Origin: Myxococcales bacterium
GTDB taxonomy: Bacteria; Myxococcota; Polyangia; Polyangiales; Polyangiaceae
NCBI GenBank assembly: GCA_003151595.1
Contig: PLXW01000082.1
Coordinates: forward strand, 1 to 9,815
Length of the DNA: 9,815 nt
Direction: 5' to 3'
Below the pieces are notes generated by a model. That model was not told where the DNA came from, made no database searches, and saw only the letters and a list, made by a program, of their open reading frames with translations. A program made the position numbers and the translations under genes. Each line of letters starts with the position of its first letter. Position 1 is the first letter of the stretch. Below are positions 1 through 5,470 of the stretch, one piece after another.

Positions 1-18
1 GGTCACACCAAGGCCTGC

Positions 19-53
19 GCTCGGCCAGGCCGAGCTTGCCGCCGAAGCGGCGG
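19..53. repeat. REP-like hairpin doublet, left copy
   Basis: Two adjacent hairpins precede the first four-helix-bundle gene. The first is GCTCGGC-CAG-GCCGAGC (19-35), a 7-bp perfect stem with a 3-nt loop. The second pairs CCGCC (39-43) with GGCGG (49-53), or alternatively GCCGC (38-42) with GCGGC (47-51). The same doublet lies at the matching place in the other arm with a different loop (TTC on that strand instead of CAG), so the stems are conserved while the loop is not. This resembles REP/BIME-type elements, but no REP-associated tyrosine transposase is present. Confidence 0.6.
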
Positions 54-136
54 TCGCTGCGCGAGCCTTGACCCGCCCTGCGCGCACGGGCTTCGGCATT
101 TTGTCTTCGAGAGAAGGCAGAAAGAAGAAGGGCGCG

Positions 137-457
137 ATGCTCAGGATTTACGATGTGATTCTCGAGGTGGTCGGCGAGCTGCGGCCGGTCATGGGGCAGA
201 TCGAACGGTGCGATGCGGACCTCGCGCGGCAGATGCGGAGGGCGGCGAGTAGCGTCGCATTGAACACCGCGGAAGGTATGTACAGCCAAGGCAAGAACCG
301 CGGCGCGCGCTACCACAACGCGCTCGGCTCGATGCGCGAGACACTCTCATGCATCGAAGTCGGCGTCGCACTCGGCTACCTGCCGCGCGTCGAAGAGGAC
401 CTCGTGGATCGAATCCGCAAGATCATCGGCACGCTCGTGCGGCTCATCGGTAAGTAA
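137..457 (+). CDS. Four-helix-bundle protein (S23/TIGR02436-like), copy A
   Basis: This gene encodes a 106-aa, all-helical soluble protein. The motif run DADLARQMRRAASSVALN at about residues 26-43, followed by EGMYS and GKNRGARYH, is typical of the four-helix-bundle family. That family includes proteins encoded in 23S rRNA intervening sequences and is related to the Avd accessory protein of diversity-generating retroelements. Its biochemical function is generally unknown. The ATG at 137 is chosen because it aligns with the paralogue's start (MLRIY versus MLKIY) and follows a purine-rich GAAGGG at 127-132. A TTG at 68 in the same frame would add residues encoded by the conserved flank and is rejected. 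The first 81 residues match the paralogue at 506-823 at about 85 percent by eye, but the last 25 diverge. No reverse transcriptase or rRNA lies nearby. The family call is solid; the role is unknown. Confidence 0.88.
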   Translation: MLRIYDVILEVVGELRPVMGQIERCDADLARQMRRAASSVALNTAEGMYSQGKNRGARYHNALGSMRETLSCIEVGVALGYLPRVEEDLVDRIRKIIGTLVRLIGK

Positions 458-462
458 CTGAA

Positions 463-500
463 CGTCGCGAGGCCGGGCACGCGCGCCCGGCCTCGCGACG
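463..500. terminator. Perfect 16-bp stem hairpin between convergent genes
   Basis: CGTCGCGAGGCCGGGC (463-478) is followed by a 6-nt loop and its exact reverse complement (485-500). It sits 5 bp after the TAA of the first four-helix-bundle gene and 5 bp beyond the TAG of the second, which reads from the other strand. It therefore suits a bidirectional terminator, although no long T-run follows on either side. It is also close to the axis of the 9-947 inverted repeat, so it could be the junction of the inverted duplication. Confidence 0.7.
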
Positions 501-505
501 AATCT

Positions 506-823
506 CTATGCCGTCAGCTTCGTGAGTGTCGCCATGATCCGATTGATTGAATTGAGCAGCGCCGAATCGATGCCTTCGACGTACCCGAGCGCCACGCCGA
601 CCTCGACGCACGAGAGCGTTTCCCGCATCGACCCCATGGCCGTGTGGTAGCGCGCCCCGCGGTTCTTCCCGCGGCTGTACATCCCTTCGCTGACATTCAA
701 AGCGACGCTGCTCGCCGCCCTCCGCATCTGCCGTGCGAGATCCGCATCCTTCCGCTCGATCTCCCCGATGACGCTCCGCAACTCGCCCACGACTTCCAGA
801 ATCACGCCGTAGATCTTCAACAT
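506..823 (-). CDS. Four-helix-bundle protein (S23/TIGR02436-like), copy B
   Basis: This is a 105-aa paralogue of the gene at 137-457, in inverted, convergent orientation. It keeps the family core (DADLARQMRRAASSVALN, EGMYSRGKNRGARYH, GSMRETLSC and EVGVALGY). About 12 of the first 81 residues differ from copy A, while the C-terminal 24 residues match only at about a quarter of positions. Start choice: the ATG at 823 is preceded on the minus strand by GGAG at 833-830, 6 nt away, and aligns with copy A. An in-frame ATG at 835 would add only MENA. Further upstream, the open frame runs into the conserved non-coding flank and is not believed. Function is unknown. The pair may form hetero-oligomers, which is speculation. 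Confidence 0.88.
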   Translation of the reverse strand: MLKIYGVILEVVGELRSVIGEIERKDADLARQMRRAASSVALNVSEGMYSRGKNRGARYHTAMGSMRETLSCVEVGVALGYVEGIDSALLNSINRIMATLTKLTA

Positions 824-829
824 CGCGTT

Positions 830-833
830 CTCC
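830..833 (-). promoter_or_regulatory. Ribosome binding site of four-helix-bundle copy B
   Basis: GGAG on the minus strand lies 6 nt before the ATG at 823. It supports that start over the ATG at 835, which the site itself abuts. Confidence 0.55.
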
Positions 834-847
834 ATTCCGTCTCCGCT

Positions 848-867
848 TCTCGAAGACAAAATGCCGA
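848..867. repeat. 20-bp block identical in both arms (right copy)
   Basis: These 20 bases are the exact reverse complement of 93-112. In both arms the block lies roughly 25 bp upstream of the four-helix-bundle start codon and contains the core GGCATTTTGTCTTCGAGA, which is AT-rich for this genome. It is better conserved than the coding DNA around it. That suggests a functional site such as a promoter, 5' UTR signal or recombinase site. No good -35/-10 pair could be assigned: the shared TTGAC is too far from any plausible -10. Confidence 0.6.
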
Positions 868-904
868 CGCCCGGGAGCGGAGGGCGCGTCAAGGCTGCGA
901 AGCA

Positions 905-937
905 CCGCCGCAGGCGGCAAGCTCGGCGAAGCCGAGC
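905..937. repeat. REP-like hairpin doublet, right copy
   Basis: CCGCC-GCA-GGCGG (905-917) and GCTCGGC-GAA-GCCGAGC (921-937) mirror the doublet at 19-53 in the opposite orientation. The long stem is base-for-base the same as in the left copy and only its loop differs. The second stem is also kept but with a shorter loop. Stem conservation with loop drift argues for a folded DNA or RNA function. Confidence 0.6.
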
Positions 938-982
938 GCAGGCCTTGATGCGCCCGAGCACCCGGGCAAACTCGTCAGTCCC

Positions 983-1010
983 GAGAGAGAGCCCTCAGTT
1001 GTTCTCTCTC
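983..1010 (-). terminator. Possible terminator of the alcohol dehydrogenase
   Basis: GAGAGAGA (983-990) and TCTCTCTC (1003-1010) form an 8-bp stem around a 12-nt loop, 22 bp beyond the stop of the alcohol dehydrogenase. The loop is rather large and no T-run follows on the minus strand, so this is only a candidate. The rest of 948-1032 shows nothing else. Confidence 0.35.
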
Positions 1011-1032
1011 CCCGGCGAACGCGAACACTCCC

Positions 1033-2046
1033 TCACCCCATCGTCAGCACCGCTCTGAACCTCACCCGATTCTCCATCACCTTCCCGAACGCCTGCTCCG
1101 CCTGCTCGAGCTTGAACAGCTCGACCCTCGGCCGCACGTTCGTCAGCGCGCTGAACGCCATCGCCTCTTCCGAGTCGATCGAGCTGCCGCTCGGCCACCC
1201 CGCGATCGACTTGCCGCTCAGCAGCGTCATCGCCTGAACCTTCAGCGGCTCGAACGGCGCGGCGACGATCAGCAGCTTGCCGCGTGGCTTCAGCCCGTCG
1301 ATCGTGCTGTTGATGGCGTCGGCGCTCGGCGCGGTCGCGAGCACCAGATCCGCGAAGCCCAGCCTCTTCAGCCCCTCCGACGCCGGTTCCTTCTGCGTGT
1401 CGATGTACTCGTGCGCGCCGAGCTGCCGCGCGAGCTCCTCCTTGTCCGAGCCTCGCGAGATCGCCACCGTGCGAAAGCCCATCTGCGCGGCGTACTGAAT
1501 CCCGAGGTGACCGAGGCCGCCGATCCCCTGGACCGCGACGGTGTCGCCCGGGCGCGCGCCGCTGTTGCGGAGCGCGTTGTACGTCGTCACGCCGGCGCAC
1601 ATGAGCGGCCCTGCGTCCGTGGCCGAGAGCTGCTCGGGAATGCGCGCGACCGCCTCGTGCGGAACGACGACGTACTCGGCGTACCCGCCGTCGAAGCTGA
1701 TGCCGGTGATCTTCGCCTTCTCGCAGTTGAGGAAGAGGCCGTGCCGGCAAGCGTTGCACACGAAGCAGTGCCCACCGTGCCACCCCACGCCGACGCGATC
1801 GCCCTTCTTCCATGGCGTCACGTGCGGTCCTACGGCATCGACGCGCCCCGCGATCTCGTGACCGGGGATGCGCGGCAGCGTCATTCCCGGGAACGCACCG
1901 GCGCGGACGAAGGCGTCGCTGTGACAGATGCCGCACGCCTCCACCTTGATGCGCACCTGCCCGACGTCCGGCTCAGGCACGTCGCGCTCGACGACCTCGA
2001 GCGGTGCGCCAGCCTTCGTCGCCTGAACGGCTTTCATCTTTGCCAT
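1033..2046 (-). CDS. Zinc-dependent alcohol dehydrogenase (MDR family)
   Basis: This 337-aa cytoplasmic enzyme is expected to interconvert alcohols and aldehydes using a nicotinamide cofactor. Its catalytic zinc ligands are visible as C41 (GICHSD), H63 (PGHE) and C150 (LMCAGVT). The structural zinc lobe is C94-x2-C97-x2-C100-x7-C108. The Rossmann motif GIGGLG starts at G174 and runs into HLGIQYAAQMG. After the second Rossmann strand there is SRGSDKEE (198-205) where NAD-specific enzymes carry an acidic residue, which hints at NADPH use as in YahK/CAD-like reductases (inference). Length and all ligands are normal, so the gene appears intact. The ATG at 2046 has GAGGAG 7 nt upstream; the ATG at 2037 is less well placed. 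It stands alone on its strand and is divergent from the AhpD-like gene. The substrate cannot be read from sequence. Confidence 0.93.
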   Translation of the reverse strand: MAKMKAVQATKAGAPLEVVERDVPEPDVGQVRIKVEACGICHSDAFVRAGAFPGMTLPRIPGHEIAGRVDAVGPHVTPWKKGDRVGVGWHGGHCFVCNACRHGLFLNCEKAKITGISFDGGYAEYVVVPHEAVARIPEQLSATDAGPLMCAGVTTYNALRNSGARPGDTVAVQGIGGLGHLGIQYAAQMGFRTVAISRGSDKEELARQLGAHEYIDTQKEPASEGLKRLGFADLVLATAPSADAINSTIDGLKPRGKLLIVAAPFEPLKVQAMTLLSGKSIAGWPSGSSIDSEEAMAFSALTNVRPRVELFKLEQAEQAFGKVMENRVRFRAVLTMG

Positions 2047-2053
2047 GGTCGTG

Positions 2054-2059
2054 CTCCTC
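2054..2059 (-). promoter_or_regulatory. Ribosome binding site of the alcohol dehydrogenase
   Basis: GAGGAG on the minus strand lies 7 nt before the ATG at 2046 and favours that start over the in-frame ATG at 2037. Confidence 0.7.
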
Positions 2060-2353
2060 GTCGTTCGCGCGGGTCCGCGGTGACTGCGCTTCGATGCCGC
2101 GCGCGACGATCGCGTCGCCGTGTTGTGCGCGATCGACGACCGACGCGAGCATGCTCGGCGTGCAACCTCCTTGGGCTTCGCGGAGGACGACCGCCATCAG
2201 GCGATCGGAGCGTCGTCCCCGCGCGATATGGCGGCGCCCCTGGGAGCACCGGACGACCGTGATCGTGCGATCTCACCCTCGACGCTCGCGTCGTCCAAAG
2301 CGGCGCTGCGGCAGACGACGATCGTGATCACGCGATCGGACGGTCGCCGATGC

Positions 2354-2460
2354 GCGATCCGTACGCGTAGGGATCGCGATACTCAAGCGTACCCATCGCG
2401 TAGTCCCAGCCCAGGGATCGCGATGGGGCGCCTGACACCTCGCGATCCCTACGCGTAGGG
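2354..2460. repeat. Degenerate copies of the ATCGCG/TACGCGTA repeat
   Basis: The words of the downstream 22-bp array occur here in scattered, partly inverted form. GCGATCC-GTACGCGTA-GGGATCGC (2354-2377) is an inverted repeat with one mismatched pair. CCCTACGCGTAGGG (2447-2460) is a perfect 14-bp palindrome flanked by CGCGAT. Further ATCGCG words sit near 2394 and 2417. This looks like an older or decayed part of the same array, or a set of separate protein-binding sites. Confidence 0.6.
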
Positions 2461-2500
2461 AAGGGGACATCCCACCCCAGGCATCGCGATCCCCCTGCGA

Positions 2501-2620
2501 GGGGATCGCGTTACCTACGCGTGGGGATCGCGTTACCTACGCGTACAGATCGCGTTCCCTACGCGTGGGGATCGCGTTACCTACGCGTACAGATCGCGAT
2601 CCCTACGCGTACAGATCGCG
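2501..2620. repeat. 22-bp tandem repeat array (about 5.5 units)
   Basis: Five full units begin at 2501, 2523, 2545, 2567 and 2589, and a 10-bp partial unit begins at 2611. Each unit is a 4-nt variable head, then GATCGCG or its in-register equivalent, two or three variable bases, and CCTACGCGT. The head is GGGG in units 1, 2 and 4 and ACAG in units 3, 5 and 6. Units 1, 2 and 4 are identical; units 3 and 5 differ by a few bases. Because 22 is not a multiple of three, the array cannot encode a regular peptide repeat. A period close to two helical turns would place any bound protein on one DNA face (inference). It is not a CRISPR array because there are no spacers. Confidence 0.9.
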
Positions 2621-2764
2621 AAGTGACCCTCGTGCCCACGCGCAGTGCACGCGTAGGTACTGCGATTTGCGCCCTCGCCTCCGCACACCGAGAAAATGGC
2701 TGCGGCGCGCCGGTACGGGCGCACAGTTCAGCACGCACGCCCGCCGCCGGCTACGCTCCCCTCC

Positions 2765-3382
2765 ATGACCCGCGACAACGAACGCCGCGCCCGCGCCGCC
2801 GAGTCCCCCATCGTCGGGAGCCTCCCCGACGTCCCGGGCATCGTCGTCGCCATGCGACTCGCGCCCGCCCTCGAAGTTCATCTGCGCGGGCTCGCCGACG
2901 CGCTGCTCGTGAACGACTTTCCCGGCGCGACGATCACGCGCGCCGAGCGCGAGCTGATCGCGACGGCGGTCTCCGCGCGCAACGACTGCTTCTACTGCAT
3001 GGACTCGCACGGCGCGTTCGCCTCCGAGCTCCTCGCGCGTGAGAACGCTCCCGCGATCACCAGCGTGGTCGACGGCGTGAAGAACGGCGGCGGCGCCCTG
3101 CGCGGCGCGAAGATGGACGCGCTCCTCGCGATCGCGCGCGCGGTCGGAGTGCGCTCGCGCGATCTCACGCGCGCCGACGTCGAGCGCGCCATCGCCGCCG
3201 GCGCGAGCGACGCGGACACGCAGCTCGCGGTGCTCATCGCCTCGGCCTTCTGCATGTACAACCGCATGGTCGACGGCCTCCGCGCGCGGACGCCTTCGAG
3301 CGAAGAGGCCTACCGCCCGCGCGCGAAAGAGATCGCCGACCACGGGTACAGCGACCCGCGGATCGTCTCGCTCCCACGCTGA
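2765..3382 (+). CDS. AhpD/carboxymuconolactone-decarboxylase-like peroxidase-related protein
   Basis: This 205-aa protein carries the complete AhpD redox motif: E63-x11-C75-x2-C78-x3-H82 (ERELIATAVSARNDCFYCMDSHG). Known members use the two cysteines and the Glu/His relay to reduce peroxides or to act as thiol-disulphide partners in the cytoplasm. A second family signature, AFCMYNRMVDGL, lies at 161-172. Length and layout fit the peroxidase-related subgroup rather than muconolactone decarboxylases, because both redox cysteines are present. The ATG at 2765 is chosen since the family core starts soon after it. An in-frame ATG at 2696 would add an Arg/Pro-rich leader unlike the family, and neither start has a strong ribosome binding site. 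It is divergent from the alcohol dehydrogenase, with the repeat array upstream. A role in peroxide or electrophile stress is plausible but unproven. Confidence 0.87.
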   Translation: MTRDNERRARAAESPIVGSLPDVPGIVVAMRLAPALEVHLRGLADALLVNDFPGATITRAERELIATAVSARNDCFYCMDSHGAFASELLARENAPAITSVVDGVKNGGGALRGAKMDALLAIARAVGVRSRDLTRADVERAIAAGASDADTQLAVLIASAFCMYNRMVDGLRARTPSSEEAYRPRAKEIADHGYSDPRIVSLPR

Positions 3383-3486
3383 CGCGTGCGTCGCGCCTGG
3401 CTCACACTGACATCGCGTGATCCTCGGCGATTTCTGCTGAATTCCGCAACGACAACCCCGGCACACGCCCTGCTACGACAGCCACC

Positions 3487-4005
3487 ATGCGCAGCACCCT
3501 CGCCCTCGCCCTTCACGCCGCGTTCGCTCTCCTGGCCGTCGCCTGTGGCGGCTCGTCGAGCTCGTCGCTCGGAGACGCGGGGAGCGGCGATGGAGGCGGT
3601 GGCGGCTGCGGCGACCCTCCCCCGTTCCACTGCACCAGCGGATGCAACGGCGCGACGACGAGCGCCGTGTGCGTCAACGGAAGCTGGACGTGCCCGCCCG
3701 AGCCCGAGATCGAGTGCCCGTTCGACGCGGGTTCCGGCGACGACAGCGACGCCAGCGCGTACGACGCGGGGCCGGGCGACGGCGGGATCGACTGCATGGG
3801 GCTCACCTGCAACGCGGCCACGCAGTACTGCGACATCCGAGGGGGCGGCGCTCAGCTCCCCGACGCGGGATCGAACATGACGGTCTCGTGCCCGAACCTC
3901 CCGACGATGCCGTGCGACGCGGGGACCGGCTGCGCGTGCATTCCCAACGCCTGCAGCTGCACGGACGACGGCGGCGCGATCAAGAACGAGTGTCTCGCCC
4001 CGTAG
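3487..4005 (+). CDS. Small Cys-rich lipoprotein with DAG motifs
   Basis: This 172-aa protein has an N-terminal signal peptide (MRSTLALALH then a hydrophobic core) ending in the lipobox LAVA-C20, so it should be lipidated at C20 and anchored in the envelope. The mature part begins with a GGSSSSS linker. It carries 16 further cysteines and five DAG triplets (at 30, 80, 93, 126 and 144) separated by Gly/Asp/Ser stretches, a composition common in myxobacterial lipoproteins. CMGLTCNAATQYC at 103-115 looks like a small disulphide-bonded knot. No catalytic family is recognised. It starts 104 bp after the AhpD-like gene, with no clear ribosome binding site, and ends 6 bp before the convergent flavoprotein's stop. 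Function is unknown. Confidence 0.8.
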   Translation: MRSTLALALHAAFALLAVACGGSSSSSLGDAGSGDGGGGGCGDPPPFHCTSGCNGATTSAVCVNGSWTCPPEPEIECPFDAGSGDDSDASAYDAGPGDGGIDCMGLTCNAATQYCDIRGGGAQLPDAGSNMTVSCPNLPTMPCDAGTGCACIPNACSCTDDGGAIKNECLAP

Positions 4006-4021
4006 CGCGCGTCACCGCGCG
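4006..4021. terminator. Short hairpin at convergent stop codons
   Basis: CGCGCG (4006-4011), the 4-nt loop TCAC and CGCGCG (4016-4021) form a 6-bp stem that starts right after the lipoprotein's TAG and covers the flavoprotein's stop. It could halt transcription from both sides, but it is short, self-complementary GC sequence and no T-run follows, so the call is weak. Confidence 0.25.
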
Positions 4022-5199
4022 ACCAGCTCGCGGACGAGCCCCGCGGCGAGGCGCGCCTTCACGCTCCACGTGAGTCGCTCGCCGGCGTACCAGCGCATGC
4101 CGGCGTCGCGCGCGCGATCGGAGCGCGCGAGGAAGCGCCGCCACCCCGCTCCGCGCGCGCCGTAGACGTTGCGCGCGAGCCACGCGCTCTGGAGCAAGTG
4201 CCGACCGACGCGCGAGGCGCGAACGTCGCGCGCGTAGCCGTCGAGATCTCCGCGGCCGAGGCGAACCGCGCGCGCGAGGTGATGCGCGGCGATCGCGCCG
4301 AACAAGATCGCCTGCGCGATCCCCTCGCCCGTCGTCGCGTCGATCCCCGCCGCTTCGCCCACGAGCGCGAGCCGCTCCATCGCGAGGAGCGACGACGCGA
4401 CGAACGGGCGCGTGCTGAACGGCTTCAGCTTCACCTGCGCCATGTCGATGCCTCGCGCGGCGAGCGCGCGCGCGAGGATCTCTTTCACGTCAGAGCGGCG
4501 CGTGAAGTTCGCGTGGTAGATGCCGCGGCTTACGTGCGACGCGCCGCCGATGACGGTGGGGAAATCCCAGTAGTACCCCTCGAGCCCCGACGCGCAGGGG
4601 GACATGTCGAAGTCGCAGAGCCCGGCGCGCGGCCCGGCGTCGCGATCGTTCGGCGCGGTCTCGAGGACGTAGAGGTGCCCTTTGCGCGCGGCCTCGGCGA
4701 GGCCGAGGCGCTTGCGAACCGTGCTCCCCGCGCCGTCGCACGCGGCGAGGAGCGACGCGCGGATCGTGCGCCTGGTGGTGACGATCGACCATCCGCCGGG
4801 GACGCGAGAGAGATCGACCAGAGCTTCGCCGTCGTGGGCCGCGACGCCGTCGCTCGCCGCGCGGCGCCAGAGGCTGGCGTCGAACTCGCTGCGACGAACC
4901 ACGACTCCCAACCCTTGCGTAGATGTTTCCCAAGCGCTCGCCCCCGCGACGCGGCCGTCGATCACGCGCAGCCCGCGCATCGTCACGTGCGGCACGTCGA
5001 GCGCGGCGTCGATCTTCGCGAGCGCGTCGAGCCCCCACCCGCTGACCGCGCCGGCGCACGGCTTCTCGCGCGGGTGCGTGGCCTTGTCGATCATCACGAT
5101 GCGCGACGGCGCGATCCCCTCCGCGCGCGCGAGATGCAGCGCGGTGCTCGTCCCGGCGGGCCCTCCGCCGATGATCGCGACGTCGAAGTCGAAGCTCAC
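4012..5199 (-). CDS. FAD-dependent oxidoreductase, geranylgeranyl-reductase family
   Basis: This 395-aa flavoprotein begins with the FAD-binding motif DVAIIGGGPAGTSTALHLA (6-24). It then shows PREKPCAGAVSGWGLDAL (43-60), which corresponds to the conserved Cys-containing segment of geranylgeranyl reductases. ACDGAGSTVRKRLG (153-166) and LALVGEAAGIDATTGEGI (277-294) are the second and third FAD contacts. YYWDFP (209-214) matches the YxWxFP substrate-pocket motif of the family. Known members saturate isoprenoid chains or oxidise or halogenate small molecules. The GTG at 5199 is chosen because its GTGA overlaps the TGA of the preceding gene by 4 bp, implying translational coupling, and because it places the Rossmann motif at residue 6. 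The longer open frame upstream is the shadow of that preceding gene. The substrate is unknown; a lipid or isoprenoid is an inference from family and neighbours. Confidence 0.88.
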   Translation of the reverse strand: MSFDFDVAIIGGGPAGTSTALHLARAEGIAPSRIVMIDKATHPREKPCAGAVSGWGLDALAKIDAALDVPHVTMRGLRVIDGRVAGASAWETSTQGLGVVVRRSEFDASLWRRAASDGVAAHDGEALVDLSRVPGGWSIVTTRRTIRASLLAACDGAGSTVRKRLGLAEAARKGHLYVLETAPNDRDAGPRAGLCDFDMSPCASGLEGYYWDFPTVIGGASHVSRGIYHANFTRRSDVKEILARALAARGIDMAQVKLKPFSTRPFVASSLLAMERLALVGEAAGIDATTGEGIAQAILFGAIAAHHLARAVRLGRGDLDGYARDVRASRVGRHLLQSAWLARNVYGARGAGWRRFLARSDRARDAGMRWYAGERLTWSVKARLAAGLVRELVAR

Positions 5200-5453
5200 G
5201 TCACGATCTCCGCGCTCGCCGTCAGGCTCATCGCGCCGAGCTCGCGGCACAGATCGTCGATGACGAGGTCGAGCTCCGCGGCGCGATCGGCGGGCGCGGC
5301 GATCGTGAGATCCCCTCCCCGCTCGGCGAACACCTGCGCGAGCCCCTCCAGCGCCTCGATGATCCCCTTGAAGAAGACGACGTCTGCGCTGGCCATGACG
5401 ACGCGTCGAATGACCATCCCCGGCCCGATGCACGGCGCGACGGACTTACCCAT
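5196..5453 (-). CDS. Small DUF4911-like protein
   Basis: This is an 85-aa protein with a predicted beta-alpha-beta layout: MVIRRVVMASADVVFF, then a helix KGIIEALEGLAQVFAER, a strand DLTIAAP, and a final helix ELDLVIDDLCREL. The order and spacing recall DUF4911, small proteins of delta-proteobacteria with no known function. The match is from memory of the pattern and is not certain. It is not an acyl carrier protein, since no DSL-type attachment motif is seen. The ATG at 5453 is used; an ATG at 5417 would drop a 12-residue leader and is a fair alternative, as neither has a clear ribosome binding site. It lies 17 bp after the SDR gene and overlaps the flavoprotein start by 4 bp, so it is firmly within the operon. 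Confidence 0.72.
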   Translation of the reverse strand: MGKSVAPCIGPGMVIRRVVMASADVVFFKGIIEALEGLAQVFAERGGDLTIAAPADRAAELDLVIDDLCRELGAMSLTASAEIVT

Positions 5454-5470
5454 TTCGCACTGGCCCGCCC

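Larger units (their letters stand above)
9..947. repeat. Large imperfect inverted repeat carrying two four-helix-bundle genes
   Basis: The left arm (from position 9) and the reverse complement of the right arm (from 947) match in order. There is a 17-bp identical block (9-25 versus 931-947), a 15-bp identical block (29-43 versus 913-927), a shared CTTGAC, a 20-bp identical block (93-112 versus 848-867), and then a four-helix-bundle gene. The arms meet near a perfect hairpin at 463-500. Similarity stops sharply outside 9 and 947, which suggests these are the ends of a duplicated unit. Within the genes, many third-position differences accompany conserved residues, so the copies are old and under selection on protein rather than a recent duplication. 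No transposase or target-site duplication is visible. That this is a mobile or dispersed element is inference. Confidence 0.75.
2047..2764. other. Gene-free divergent intergenic region rich in palindromes and repeats
   Basis: About 720 bp lie between the divergent alcohol dehydrogenase and AhpD-like genes. Open frames here are Arg/Pro/Ser-rich, change frame across the repeats and resemble no known family, so none is called. The 2090-2345 part is dense in CGATCG-type words, including a CGTGATCACG palindrome (2323-2332) next to CGATCG (2333-2338). The 2354-2664 part holds eight TACGCGTA-like words and the 22-bp array. A 6-bp inverted repeat, CGCAGT (2641-2646) with ACTGCG (2659-2664), could be an operator on the AhpD-like side. 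No convincing sigma-70 promoter was found. The region must hold the start signals of both flanking genes. Confidence 0.6.

Noticed and set aside
68..102. Sigma-70 promoter using the shared TTGAC and the CATTTT stretch
   Set aside because: The gap between the two boxes is over 20 bp in both copies, too long for a standard promoter.
68..136. TTG start extending four-helix-bundle copy A
   Set aside because: The extension is encoded by the conserved non-coding flank and does not align in frame with the paralogue's protein.
2501..2620. CRISPR array
   Set aside because: The units are directly adjacent with no unique spacers, and no cas genes are nearby.
2521..3042. Plus-strand open frame through the 22-bp array (MGIALPTRTDR repeats)
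   Set aside because: The repeat period is not a multiple of three, the frame runs out of phase into the AhpD-like gene, and the remainder is Arg-rich with no family signal.
5200..5433. N-terminal extension of the flavoprotein to 5433
   Set aside because: These 78 residues are Arg/Gly-rich and lie over the small DUF4911-like gene in another frame; the GTGA overlap start fits the Rossmann motif.
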